Below are positions 10,950-22,679 of a DNA stretch of 64,000 nt, one piece after another (the stretch's first letter is position 1; each line of letters opens with the position of its first letter). Source of the DNA: Gnetum montanum (taxonomy: Eukaryota; Streptophyta; Gnetopsida; Gnetales; Gnetaceae). Below the pieces are notes generated by a model, which was not told the origin of the DNA, ran no database searches, and saw nothing but the letters and a program-made list of their open reading frames with translations. The stretch spans positions 345,979 to 409,978 of the forward strand of contig MNCI01004501.1 in assembly GCA_015680685.1 (NCBI GenBank), written 5' to 3'. Made by a program: the position numbers and the translations under genes.

Positions 10950-11465
10950 AACTACGCACAATACGCGCATCTGCGTATTGTACGTATGAGTGACAAATGT
11001 GGGTCGGGCATACCTCAGTTGATTTTGGGCTACATTACGCTCGTACGCATTGCGTCGCGTATAAGAGCGTAATAAAGCATGAAGACAATAGATTCAAGCT
11101 ACTTTACGCTCGTTTACGCCGCCGTGCGTAGTGAAGCGTAAGCAATGATTACTTTGACGATGACTTACACTGACACACGCTACGTTGCGTAATGGGCGTA
11201 AGGCAGCCAATATGTGAAGAAAGAAATGCGCTGATCTACTGTGCATCTTTGGTCTCTCTTTAACTTTTTCGACGCTCATTACGTTGCCGTGCGTACAGAG
11301 CGTAAACTCGACCTTGGACAAAAGACTTAGCCAAAATATATGAGAAGTCGCATATTACGCTGTTTAAGCCTTAGTCTTTGCCAAATCTGCTAAAGTAAGC
11401 TGCCTTTGAATGTCAGACTATGTTACGCAAAGAATCATTATGTTATATTGCATATTATAGCGTAA
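10950..11465. promoter_or_regulatory. GCGTA/TACGC motif cluster in U3 of E1
   Basis: About 18 copies of GCGTA or its complement TACGC in roughly 510 bp, in both orientations and often in the form TTACGC/GCGTAA, just upstream of the TATA box. The density is far above chance. Likely binding sites for a transcription factor; the factor is unknown. Confidence 0.65.
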
Positions 11466-11637
11466 ATAATGAAAAACATAGTAAGATAAGAAATCCGCAA
11501 AGGAAAATCAAAGTCTTGATGCCGCGCGCCTCCTTGCCTTGCCCTGTCTTGTTCTTCTTTCTGGAATTCTGTCATGTACTCTTGCTCGAATCACAAATCT
11601 TTGCCTGAGGCCGACTCGTAATTTCTACGGTGTTTCA

Positions 11638-12150
11638 GGGATTACCAAGTGGGTTCACCACCAAGTGAATTAAGCAAAATCACTACTTGAATACAAAATG
11701 ATTACACTTTGATGTTTGAAACTAGTCGTACCCATTTCACTTTACTAATGACTGTGTAAACTACTTGAAAATATAAAGAGTTAAGCTAAGTAAAACAAAA
11801 GAACTAAGGGAATGTTGTAATGATGAAAATTAGTCTTGATCTTTATTGTTGAAAATGAACCATGCCCAAGAAAAATTCACTTGAATAAAGACACCATACA
11901 ATTACATAGCATCACACTATGGCCATTCACTCTATATTGCTAACTATGGAAACAAACTACATAAGTCTAGCTAAGGGTGTAATGAAACTATTATTGCTTG
12001 TGTGCCAAAGTATCAGTGATTATAGGATTGCATAGCTCTTGAGACATCATATCAATGATGACGTAGGTTGGGATATGACATCATAGCTATGATATTGTAG
12101 ATGTGATATCATATCTATGATATTGTGCTTACCAAAAATTTGACTCATCA
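11638..12150 (-). repeat. 3' LTR remnant of H, cut by E1
   Basis: Matches 49,572-50,111 over its whole length, including the stretch 'ttaccaagtgggttca' and the terminal CTCATCA. The first ~350 bp of the LTR are missing because E1 was inserted here. Confidence 0.9.
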
Positions 12151-12160
12151 TACCCCCATG
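12151..12160 (-). promoter_or_regulatory. Polypurine tract of H
   Basis: Minus strand TCATGGGGGTA lies directly before the LTR start TGATGAGTC, as expected for second-strand priming. Confidence 0.65.
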
Positions 12161-12554
12161 ACTAACTAAAAACTTGTCCTCTAGTTAAAACAAAATGAGG
12201 ATAGAGTCCCTTACAAAATTGGGAGGTAGATTCAAACCTAATATGATTAACTATATACATGACTTAGGATGACACATTGTGTTTTGAGTGGTGGTTTTAC
12301 AAAATGGACACTATTGACAATGACAACACAAAACAAAACAAAATGAACTAGCTCAATGTGGCCTTAATAATTATAAATTATCAAGGTTAGTTACTAAAGG
12401 TAGAAAGATGCAATTTATGTAGTGCATCCTTCTAGTCTACAAACGCTTTTTTCATATAGTGCATATTCTATCACTACCTATTGTTCAAGCTCATTGTGAG
12501 ATCTTCCTATTGTTAACATGGCCAAGTTAGTATACTGAAGGTTGGCTAGTCCCA

Positions 12555-14845
12555 TGTACTCTATTAAATTCTTGATCTATAGGTCTTTGTTTTTCATTTT
12601 AGCCTAGTGGATGTAGGCAAGGCTATCCAGGATGGGCTACCAATCTAGTGTTTGTGCCATGATGGAATTGATTTTGATCCTTTTCATCTATATCTCCTTC
12701 TCATTGATCTATTTGTACATACCCACTTGGTTTATAAAATGTTCCTTGAGCTTCTTATGCATTTTGGCCTCATTTTACCATGTGCTTATTTCAATTTCAA
12801 ACTTTTGGTGGATGGCATGTACTTCTTCTATTGATAGTGTACTATTTTCTTAGGTTAATTTGTGCATATCTTGATTGACATGAATGAATTGTTCTTGTAG
12901 CTAATGAATACTTTCTTTTAGAATGTTCTTCTACTTCTTAATATATGTCAACCTGGTATTATCTATAATAAGATTTTTGTTCTCCTCTTTGAGGGGTAGT
13001 GATGGTTTTGCTGTGTGTGTATGTCTAAGCTTTAGTGACTAATGCATTTCACATTACCTTTTCTCTCTTCATCTCCACTTATATATTTTAGAACATGAGT
13101 TGCCTAACTTGATCTATTCTAAATTTTTCTAGCTAGTCTAGAGCTACAAATTGTGCAAGGCTCCTTCTCTCTACTCTTAGAGCTATTAGTTCTACCTGTA
13201 ATCTTTGCATCTCATTCTCACTTTGTTCTATCCTCATTTCTACCATAATAAGCTTTTCTTTTATGGCTATCAAATCATACTACACTATAGTGATACCACT
13301 AAGAATATCAAAGAGATTTCACATCAATTGGCCTATCTGTAGAAATTTTTCAAGGACATATTCATGCTCTGCTAGTATCATGAATGTTTCAACTAGCATT
13401 TCAACATCTCTAGCTTTAGAAATATTAGCCAATGACATAATGGAAACATTGAAAGATTCTTTGATATGACCAGTTATAACCTCTATTGTTCGTGCTACAT
13501 CTTGATGTTGCATAATCAAAACTATGGCTCCTTCGATTTCTAATATCACCCTGAAGGATGCAACATTTTTCAATGTCTACTATGCCCAATCATCCTCTCC
13601 TCTTACTTACAAAGATACCTACCCACTAGCAAGCCTTGTGAAAATCGTAGATCTTACAGAGCTATCTCTTACTTTATAAAGAGCAAAACTTTCCTTTGCT
13701 TCCTAGCTAATAGTATCTACAATTTGTCATAAATGACTCATGAAAGGTTGATAGTCTTATGGTAGTGGTGGAGCTTTTTGTTCAATCATATCATCCATAG
13801 GTGTTAACCCACTGGGTCCTACTTGTTACTACTATCCAATACCTAGAATGTTACCAGTAGGTGTAAATCCTGAAGCTCCCTTAGTGCCTACTAGCTTTTC
13901 CAACTAATCCTTCTTGGGTGGCAATGGCTTTGACATCTCCATGTAGGATGCATTCTAAGGTTTCCTTGGAACATCATTTGTGTAGCCCAAGATCCCCATT
14001 TTCTTGCATAGCTTCCTGATTAGACAAGGGATTGGCAATGTAAGTTTTCTTACCTTCTTCTCCTCAAATCTTCTTTAGATATCTAGGAAGAGAAAATGGA
14101 TGACGTTGGCATTGAACTTTTCCATCAAAATTTCACTTCCTCTGGTTGCGTAGATAGAGATCATTTTGAACCTTTTTGTTGGAAACAGATGATAGGTTCC
14201 AATCTTAAAGTAAATTTTCCCTTTAGTAGCTAGTTGACTGTAAGTCTTATCTTCCTTATCATAGGCTCTTTGTAGCCACAAATGTTTCATGTTTGTGTTA
14301 AACCTTATAGATATTTTCATGACATTGGCTGCAACATTTGGAATGTTTAGTGCCTTTATGATTACCTCAATATAATGTGACAAAGTCGCTTCTTTAATTT
14401 CTACTATTTCATCATCCTACTTGTTTCTCCAGAACTAAAATACCTCTCCTAGGTATCATTTGGCATTGCATGAAAGAAAGGACCATAGAGGAGATGCTTA
14501 GAGTTATTTCTTAATAGCTTTAAGAGAAAACTTCATGAATGGTCTAAAATTTAATTCCACATTGATTGTAGACATGATGAACTTTTTCTAAATTTCCTAG
14601 AGGCATTTTTCCAATAGCATGAGGTGTTGTCCTTATTCAGGAACAAGTGGTGCCTCTGCCTTAGCTTGTGTAGATTATTTTGTAGCAAGGGTTTGTTGAT
14701 GAATGCTAAATGATTGAGCCTCTTGCTCTCCATGTTCTGCTTGTGGGGTCTATTCTCCTACTTAGCCTCTTCCTTGGCCTCTTGGTCTCTTACTACTAAG
14801 CTTTGAGGCTCCCTTTGGTACAAGTCTCTTTAGAGCCATCTGCAA
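12555..14845 (-). pseudogene. H: sense extra ORF downstream of pol position (env-like/accessory)
   Basis: A long decayed frame on the element strand. It starts near 14,843 with ATGGCTCTAAAGAG (MALKRLVPKGASK, basic), preceded by a splice-acceptor-like TGATTGCAG. The best open parts are 14,383-14,075 and 13,573-13,319, in the same frame. A segment LTLPIPCLIRKLCKKMGI at about 14,030 resembles a motif I associate with accessory proteins of Athila/Tat-type elements. A heptad-rich stretch (13,290-13,130, IEQSENEMQRLQVELIALR) suggests a coiled coil. Many stops are present. Its place between PR/pol and the 3' LTR is that of the env-like ORF of Athila elements, but I see no clear membrane segment. Role unknown. 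Confidence 0.5.
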
Positions 14846-15379
14846 TCATTAAGGATTCAAGGTTACTAAGGGATTTCAAATTGATTCCTAATGCCTCATA
14901 ACCCTTTCTTCTATTCTTGGTTTGATCTTAATTTCTAGCCCTTTTATTAATTATAGCTCTTATTATAATTATAAAGTTAGAGAAATTTCAAAAATAAACC
15001 CATAATTATTATATCTTTGACTATTATGACCTCTCACAGTTATCATTTTCTTATTTTTCTACCATTAGATGATTGATTAGGAGAATCGGTTAAGTCCATT
15101 AGCTTTTATTTTATTAATTTGATTAAAGTATTATTATTTTTCCTTATACTTATCTTGAATGTTATCTTTCAAGCGTTAGGAAATTTTAGCTCAACCTTCA
15201 TTATCTACATGTAGTAGACCTACCACAACTAAGTTGAGCACTCTAGGATCAATAGGATCCAAGAATCACATGAATCAAAGTTGTAGTGAGGAAGTTATGG
15301 CTTTGGGAAGTTTGGTTGCTAGAGCATAGAAAAACTACATGAACTACTCTCATTGTAAAATGAGAAATGAAAATATTTC
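14846..15379. other. Spacer upstream of the H extra ORF
   Basis: AT-rich, no gene seen. It may be a 5' untranslated region with an intron, given the acceptor-like sequence at its left end. Confidence 0.4.
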
Positions 15380-15490
15380 TAACTTCCTATGCATTTATAT
15401 AGTATTTTTATATGCATGACATTATAGATGCGACATCGTAGCTACAACATCATAGGTCATGCAACATCGTAGATGTGATGTAACACCAAA
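15380..15490 (-). promoter_or_regulatory. LTR-U3-like block with TATA inside H
   Basis: On the minus strand, repeated words of the type GACATCGTAGCTACAACATC (15,413-15,482) resemble the U3 palindromes at 12,060-12,125 and 50,030-50,090 of the H LTRs. They are followed by ACTATATAAATGC (about 15,393-15,405), about 550 bp upstream of the extra ORF. Either an LTR fragment or an internal promoter. Confidence 0.45.
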
Positions 15491-17149
15491 AACATTTTGA
15501 TTTTTGAAGAATTTCTAATGGAAGTATTAAGTAAATTAAATAATTTGAAAGATTAAGAGGCTATCTAAAGAGTCTTGAATCATAGATGATTCTTGGATTA
15601 CAAAAATTTGGCATTCAAAGATCATAATGAAGGAATCTTGGGTAACTAAGGATAATTAGGTATATATGAGATGGATTAAGAATTATCAAAGGTATGATCA
15701 ATGATAAATACTTAGGGAAGTAAAAATTAGCAATTAAAGTGTCTTAGAGGCATAAGATGATGTGGAATCAATCTTTAGATATGAGGTACAAGAGTTATAC
15801 AAGTGAATCCTCCCCAAAGTAGGCTTCAACCCTTAGTGCCCTTGTATAACCATAGTTATAAGTGTTTGTAGGCACTCAAGGAGTTTAATGTAGAACATAC
15901 CTATCTTGCAAAAAAACACATGTTAGTATCACCTAGTTTCAAAAATAACACTACATTATACAAAACCATAGAATTATGATTAAATATACTAGTGAGGTGG
16001 AATGGAATTAGAAGGGATTGCAAAAGTTAGAACATGAGGTGTCTTACCATAAGGATGATAAATCCTTGTGTGTAATATGTGGTTAAATTGATCATTATCC
16101 TTTCCATCCAAGATCCAAACCAAGTCCATACCACTTTCTAGTGACATCACATTATATCATTTCCAAGACTAACAACCATAAGACTACCACTACTGCAAGA
16201 AGCATTATCACTTAGCAATGTTGTTCAAGGAAAGATCTTATTAATAGCACACTTATTTTTGAGATTTCTAAGAAGCAATCTATCTTTAGGAATGGGTAAC
16301 ATGTCTTTCCAATGGAACCCCTAGAATTTTAATTTTATGATTTTATTATATTTTTTTACTATGTCTACCTTACTAGAGAACTACCTTCAAGCATGGGTAA
16401 CATGTCTTTCTAGTGACATGGTAAGGTAGCACTTATTGTACTCATACATCGATTTTTTATTAGTACTTAAGAAAATAATACAATCTTAACAATAGGATAA
16501 GACTCATAGTAGTAGTCTTAGAGAATCCACCAATCCCCTTGATGTCACACCCTTTTCATTCCCACTTGGTTCTTTACTATTCTATCTAGGCATAATGATC
16601 ATAGGTTTATTTTAGTTTTATTATCAAATAAATATCATTATGGCCATGGTAAGAACCTCTTATTACTGGAAATTAATGGATGGATGATGTAGTATCACTA
16701 TAAATAGAATTAGTCCTTCATGATTTGATAAGATAGAGAAATCTTCACCTTATTAGGGCTACATCTTATTATCCCATGTGACATTGATGATAATCAAGTT
16801 TTGATCTTCTAAGGACATATATCCCATTGAACTAGATGATCTTTCCATTTTCAAAGGTCCAACTATACTTTCTTGTTCATTCTTAAATTCAAATTTTTAG
16901 TCTCCATTTTTATTAACCATTGGTGCACAATTATGGTTTAGGATATGTCATTGTAAATTCTCAATATTAGGCTCATTTTTTTGGGGTAGGAGCTAATAAG
17001 TGATTTAGATGTTTCCATGCATGTCTTGGACAATTTCATGTTCTTAATTTTAAGCCACTAGGCATCTTTTGGTTTGGTAGCCCTTGTTTCTTCTTGTACA
17101 TACACTTGTTTCTCACATTTATATGGACTGTTGTATGAATTGTGTTGAC
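15491..17149. other. Unassigned interior of H
   Basis: About 1.66 kb of AT-rich sequence where RT, RNase H and integrase would be expected. I find no RT palm, DNG or H2C2 signature in any frame. Only the stretch next to PR (16,800-17,150) reads as a weak continuation of the polyprotein. Confidence 0.5.
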
Positions 17150-17660
17150 ATTCTAAAGTTTTAACCCACAACTACACCCTTCTTCATCATCAATAATGTA
17201 TGAAATTCTTTGTGTATGTATATCTCCTTGCTCATCTTCCTTAGAAATTTTTATAGATAAGTCTCTCATTCCTAACTTAGCATCAATTGTACTAAGCCAT
17301 GCTCTCCCCATAATGATAGGAAATTCCTTGTCATCATCCTTCAAGTCAATCACAAGAAAAAATCTTAGATAAATCACCCATTGACAATGGTCATCACATC
17401 TTCTATTTGTCTCAAAGGAATGGTCATATATTAATCTACTACCTCTAATCTTATGTTACACTTCTTTAAGGGCAGTAGCTTCCATGCCTTGTATGTTTCT
17501 TGAGATATTAAATTAACTTCAAAACCTAAGTCTAATAAATCCTTGCATGGTGAATTTGTAGCAATTTGTAAATAAACTAGATGAGTTCCTAGATCTATTA
17601 TTTTCTTAAGAAGTGTCCCTTCCTTTATCTAGTATGATACTATTTAAATTAGCATGACAA
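17150..17660 (-). pseudogene. H aspartic protease remnant
   Basis: The frame 17,377-17,153 reads FPIIMGRAWLSTIDAK, the second protease signature, almost identical to NFPIIMGRAWLSTINAR of the element at 52,976. The active-site half lies upstream (17,540-17,640) but is decayed. It belongs to the gag-PR polyprotein of H. Confidence 0.75.
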
Positions 17661-18302
17661 TCATAATCTTTTTATTTGATTATTGTAGAAGTAAGGTGTT
17701 TGTAGAAGGATTCTTCATGGAAGAAACTTGTTTGAATGAAATCCTTGCTCTACCAGCCTTTTTTGGACTTGTCCTAAAGAATGGATGTTACCAAGATTCT
17801 CCTTTAGTGTTTATGGTAAGATCCTCTCTCCATATATTTACTATAGCAACATTTTTTTGTTGTGGTTGTGGTAGTAGTTCTCCTTGCATGACTGGTGGTT
17901 GTACTATTGGTAGAGAATTATAAGGTTGGTTTGATGAACCACCTGTTGATTGATGTGTGTAAGAATTATGATCCATCCTTGAAGTGGTGAGCATGTAGTA
18001 TTCTAGTGGATAATAATGAGAAGATGTGTGGACTAAAGCATTTTCTAAAGATATTAGACATTAGACATAATATTCATTAGAATCCAGTTGCCTATATGAA
18101 TATTGTTGCCTTAGTGGTAGCATTTTCCATCCTTGTGGTTAATTGCATATTCCCCAAGCTCTTACAAGTGGGCCATAATAGGGAAACATCCCTTAGGATG
18201 TTCATATTACCATACTTTGCATCCTTCTTCTTCTTCTAAACTAGATTTTGTGAATTCCTCAACTATAGCAACTTTTCCTTTCTATTTATAACACTCTCAT
18301 TT
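17661..18302 (-). pseudogene. gag: H gag, C-terminal piece
   Basis: Decayed end of Gag. A Gln/Pro-rich frame at 17,994-17,788 (PPVMQGELLPQPQQK) resembles the Pro/Gln-rich Gag tail of the element at 60,141. A zinc-knuckle relic with YEHPKGCFPIMAHL lies at about 18,140-18,200. The counterpart in the 60,141 element is CNICLYDHPKGQCPILLHL. The gene continues at 38,109 after the E2 insertion. Confidence 0.7.
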
Positions 18303-18307
18303 GTGAT

Positions 18308-19742
18308 TGTTGCCATAAAAAAATCAATCATTGGAAAACTAAGAGATCCAGCACAACAACCACAACCTTGAATCCCCAAGGCCTCCAAAAAATGGGATTT
18401 GAGGTACCCTAGATGCTCTAATAAATCATCCAAGGACTTAGGAAATGTAAAAATGAATGATGCAAATAACAAGAATACAGATCTGGAAATCAAAAGAGAA
18501 ATATATTACATACAAACTAAAATTTTGAAACTTTACTTAAATAAATAAAGAATAACTTTAGGTATTGTACATGAATTTTCCATGGGAGAGCAAAAGTGGG
18601 TTCATTCGGGTACGAATTCAGAGCTCATTGAAGCTAATGTGATCTACTTCATGATCCAACTGCTTAGCCACTCTTGATGTTGTCGAACCTCCTTTGTTAC
18701 AACTTTAGATCTATAACTTGGGTTACTACTGGGGGTGAGAAAATTGAGAAATTTGGCTACTATATTGTTCCACGTGAGGAATTGTGGATCCAAGAAATGC
18801 AACATTGACACCAAAAATCCATGAGTCTTAGGAGGGTTGTAAAGGAGGTAATAGGATTACAGGGGTTCCGTGCTAGGAAGCTTCAAGAAGCTACATTTCT
18901 CCAAGGTTGCTAGAGCTCTTGGAAGCCAAAATTACTATGTGCTTAAAAATTCCATGGTCTAGACTATAAAAGGAGTGTTGGGATTTTGGTTTTATAGGTT
19001 TTGGGCCATGATTTTTGTTACAAATTGGTTGATAGATTGGCTGAAAATTGCTTCAAATTTCTGCCTCATATAGGTGAGATGGGTGCCCAAATTTGGGGGG
19101 TTACCATATATAGTAAGTTTTAAACACCCATGGCCATTCCATTTACTATAAATAGTAATGGAGGGACACCTTCTATGCTAGAGATAGATCTTCCACCTTC
19201 AACCTTCTATCATCTTTGTTGAAATGGTTGGTCAACTCTAAGGTCATTAGAGTGAGAGCATGTAGCTTCCATGTTGGGGGTAGAGCCTCCACATTGGAGG
19301 CAAACATCCATGCTCAGGGAAAAAGGTTTCCACACTATGCATCTAGTCTTCATGCTAGGTGGGGAGTTTTCAAGCTAAGGGGGGAAACCCCCACTCCTCC
19401 ACATTGGGGGTAGGTGAGATTTACCTCCCTGTAGGTGTTCCTAGTGTAGAAAAGTATATACCCCTCATAAACCCATCAAATTACCATTTTTGGCTTTCCA
19501 AAAGACATTTTTACCTCCCACCCCAAGCCTAAATATAGACACTAAGTGACATTTTTCACTTGAAGAATGAGGCTTTGACCACTTATGAGGTATTTTTCAA
19601 TTCCAAAAGCATGAAATATGTCATATTGCCTCTTATGGATTATAGTCTTCATATTTACAATAAACTTTTATCTCAAGTTTTATGGGGTGAAGGATACATG
19701 ATGAAAATTGGTTATAACATGCAAATTTTCATGGTGTTTAAA
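18308..19742 (-). repeat. E2 3' LTR
   Basis: Aligns end to end with 36,635-38,103 and, inverted, with 39,745-41,310. The left end is TGTTGCC; the right end is the decayed LTR start (TTTAAACACC for TGAAACACC). Its U3 half (19,150-19,430) has many words of the type CCATGCTAGG/CCACATTGGGGG. Confidence 0.9.
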
Positions 19743-19755
19743 TGGTCCCTCTTTG
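19743..19755 (-). promoter_or_regulatory. E2 polypurine tract
   Basis: Minus strand AAAGAGGGACCA lies directly before the 3' LTR start. Confidence 0.6.
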
Positions 19756-20649
19756 TTGGTGTTTAGAGGATTGATCCAAGAGACACTGACAAAGAATACA
19801 AAACACCACTACAAGCCCACCACTAATGTTCTCTCTTCACACTTGATCCAATCATGTCAAACCATGTCGAAGAGTTCTTATGATGATGGGATAAGACTAT
19901 GATGAAGAAATGATAATTAGGAAGATGGTTATGGAGGCTAATAATGTATTCCAAGTGTTGTCATCATGGCTATAGCATGACATTGATGTCTTTGAAGTAT
20001 TGGTCATTCAGAAAATGTGCTTGAGGATCCAATAATTTTGCTCCAAGGTAACTTTGGTCATTTGGCTTTGAGGCTTCATTAGCCATTTGGCCCCTTGGCA
20101 ATTTACTTCCTCATATTTTTTTTGTCAGGTGAGACATCATTGGACCTCATTACCAAGGCTATTTTAACATAGTTTTCTTGTTGAATGAGTTGTCTTACAC
20201 TCAATGGACTTGGTTTTTTCATCAAAGCAAGGTGTGTTATGCTTGATGGACTTAATGGTCTTGCCATTTTACAAAATGTGTTATGTCCAGTGGACATAGT
20301 TCTTTCTCATTAAATGAAGTGTGTTACATTCAAGTGGGCTTGCAAATGGAGCATGGTGAAGATATGGCTATAGTGCAAGGTTGGGCTTAAGGAGTGATGA
20401 CAAAGGGAAGGAAACAATACAAACACTCTTAAGATAGCAAAAAAAACTTACCAAATCTTACATATCAAGGTCACGTGGTGACTTGGTATTATAATGAGTT
20501 GCACCCTTACGATGGCTTTAGGCTTCATCCTACAAACATAACTCCGAGAAAATAAGAAAACTAAGTAAGAAAAACATGTTATAATGCTACAATGCATGCA
20601 GGCCACACAAAAATGATAAAACCAAGCTACCCAGGTCACCAAGTTTAAT
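19756..20649. other. E2 untranslated 3' region with 43-bp repeat
   Basis: Between integrase and PPT; no gene seen. Four degenerate units of about 43 bp start near 20,187, 20,229, 20,273 and 20,316, sharing 'gtgtgttatgcttgatggact'-like words. Confidence 0.55.
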
Positions 20650-20786
20650 AGTTTAAGGACATGGAAGGCCATGATACTAGTTTAAGGCCCTCACAAGCCA
20701 TGGTTCTAGTTTAATGTTTTCATAGACAATGGTGCCAATTTAAGGCCTCAACAAGCCATGTCACCAATTTTAGGCCCTAGTGTGAT
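20650..20786. repeat. GGCC short-repeat cluster at the integrase end of E2
   Basis: Five diverged units of the E1 5,625 type, e.g. 'actagtttaaggccctcac' and 'ccaatttaaggcctcaac', about 28 bp apart. Confidence 0.7.
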
Positions 20787-20799
20787 GTTGTAAGTAGGC

Positions 20800-21880
20800 T
20801 CGCTTATTGATTATCATTGGCTACATGTAATATGGCTTCAAATAGGACTAATTGATCAAACTTACTAGCTCATTCCCATTCATGTCAGCTATCCTAAATG
20901 CTCCATTACCATAGGCTCTAGTGACAAGGAAGGACCCTTCCTAGTTAGATGAGAATTTATTCTGCATGTTTGTAGATAGCTTTAAGGACTAGGTTAGTTT
21001 TGATAGTGTTTGATGTGAGCAAGCACTTGCATACATTTCTTCTCCACTAAGTCTAGGGCTACCATCTACAACTCCTTGTTTTGGTCATCATTAATGAAGT
21101 TAAGGCTAATTGAAGTGATGGCACTTATAATTTAAGAGGTAAAATATTTTTAGAATCATAAAATAGGCTATAAGGGGTTACACTAGTTGTCATGTGATGG
21201 GTCACTCTATAGGCCCATAGTGAATGGACAAGCCACTCATGCCATTTGCACTTACTATTATTAAGAATCTTCTTAAGCAAGTTAATGATACCCTTGTTGC
21301 TAGCTTCTACTTGTCCATTGGCTTAAGGGTAATAAGGTGATGAAAAGGAATGCTTAATGCCTAGGTTGTGATAGAAATATTTCATTTCATAACTACTAAA
21401 TTATGGTCCATTATCTATAACTATGATTATGGGTATACAAAAACAGGCTACAATGTTATCTAGGATAAGTTTTCAGACTTGGTCAAATGTAGTCTTCCTT
21501 AGGGGAATAACCTCAATCCTTGGTAAAGTATTCAATTGCAGTGATGATGAAGCTATGCCCTATAGAAGACTTAGGTGTTATAAGTCTAATGATATCCAAC
21601 CCCCATCATTGAAATAGGTAATTGATCGGAGTAGTGTGCAACTAAGTCAATGATACATGTATCAGGTTACTATGATGTTGGCACATGTCACATCACTCAA
21701 CCTTCTGCAGGCAATCACTTTCCATATGGAACTGATAATAGCTTAATCTTCTAATCTTAGTAGCCATAGCTCTAGGTCCTATATCTCCCTCATAAACACC
21801 CATGTGAACCTCCTCTAGGACTACTCTAGGTTTAGTTTTATTCAAGCACTTTAGTAATATGTCATCATAGAATCATTGAC
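20800..21880 (-). pseudogene. E2 integrase
   Basis: Integrase that inserts the DNA copy in the nucleus. On the minus strand, the H2C2 zinc domain (about 21,861-21,625) reads LEEVHMGVYEG, then SYYQFHMESD, then CDMCQHHSN. The catalytic core (21,610-21,100) shows EVIPLRKTTFDQV, IIIVIDNGP (second Asp), KHSFSSPYYP and ANGQVEASNKGI (catalytic Glu), then LVHSLWAYRVTHH. The first catalytic Asp region is eroded. At least six stops are present. The C-terminal domain fades before the GGCC repeats. Order and motifs are those of plant Tat elements; no chromodomain seen. Confidence 0.8.
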
Positions 21881-22059
21881 ATAATGTGCTATCACCTACT
21901 ATGACATATTACTTTGAGCATTTTCATATAGCATCCTTTTAAGTAGCAATAAAGACTTGTGAGGATTCATCATGCATAAGGTAAAATTTGACATCATCAT
22001 ACCACTCCCTAGCAAGAGTAATATAAATGATGGCTACAAAGGTATCCTCAATGTTTTAC

Positions 22060-22510
22060 ATGATGGGAATAGCATAGTCCATGATTAAGGTGGACAACTT
22101 ATTAAACACATCTAGTGTAACACTAAGGGCTAACGTTGTGATTGCATTGGCTTTGGCATTCTCATTTCGAGGTATGTGTTGGATATCAACGTCTATAAAT
22201 TGTTGTAACAATTGATTCTCTAGGTCACAATAAGGTTGTAAATGTTTGTCTTTACACACATAGACTTAAATTACTTGGTTAAACACAAGTTAAGAATTGT
22301 CTTTAATTATTAAGTGTCTAATTCCTAGGTCATGAGCTATCATCATCCCTCTGATCAAACCCTCATACTCCACTATGTTGTTGGTATATGGAAACCCAAA
22401 ACAATAGGTGAAGGATCAGATTTCACTAGATGGAAATGTTATGATGGTAGCAACACTAGCCCCATGGTCAATTGAAGCTTTGTCAAAGTGCATGAACACC
22501 ACATAACCCT
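22060..22510 (-). pseudogene. E2 second (plant-type) RNase H
   Basis: Frame with FMHFDKASIDHGASVATI, TNNIVEYEGLIRGMMIAHDL, a decayed GDS-type segment, then LENQLLQQFIDVDIQHIPRNENAKANAITTLA (22,259-22,056). This matches the cellular-type RNase H found as an additional domain in Tat-lineage polyproteins. The catalytic set D-E-D is partly recognisable: D in FDKAS, E in VEYEG; the third site reads IKDNS, so its Asp may survive. It lies between the RT-linked RNase H and integrase, as in Tat elements. Confidence 0.75.
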
Positions 22511-22679
22511 TAAGAACTTGGCTAATGATCTTAATGTGTTCATCAGGGGACTTAGGATCTATGGTTTCTTGATCATCAATAGGTGAAACTATGAGTTGTA
22601 AAGCTATATCCTAACTTTTCATTGAGGATTAAAAGATGTAATGAAGGTAAAACATCATGGTTATGGCTTTCCATCGAGC

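Larger units (their letters stand above)
1..11637 (-). mobile_element. E1: Tat/Ogre-like Ty3/gypsy retrotransposon, 3' end outside the window
   Basis: Minus-strand element. Its 5' LTR ends at 11,637 with a TGAAACACC start, the same terminus as the LTRs of E2 and the solo LTR at 39,745. Next come a PBS, gag and PR (9,796 down to 6,010), an antisense spliced gene (1,351-5,427, plus strand) and RT (925 down to 1). RNase H, integrase and the 3' LTR lie beyond position 1. The right end interrupts an LTR of an older Athila-like element: flanking sequence from 11,638 matches the inside of the LTR at 49,220-50,111. CpG sites and long reading frames survive, so it is younger than E2, but gag has stops and frameshifts, so this copy is probably not autonomous. 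Confidence 0.9.
10039..11637 (-). repeat. E1 5' LTR (1,599 bp)
   Basis: On the minus strand it starts TGAAACACCG at 11,637 and ends CGTTACA at 10,039. Both ends match the LTRs of E2 and the solo LTR 39,745-41,310. U3 spans about 11,637-10,850, with a dense GCGTA/TACGC cluster and a TATA box at 10,846-10,853. R-U5 fills the rest. Open frames on the plus strand here (10,272-10,616; 10,640-10,927) have no protein similarity I recognise and are taken as chance. Confidence 0.9.

Noticed and set aside
19216-19413. 65-codon plus-strand frame
   Set aside because: Within the E2 3' LTR, opposite to the element and made of U3 repeat words.
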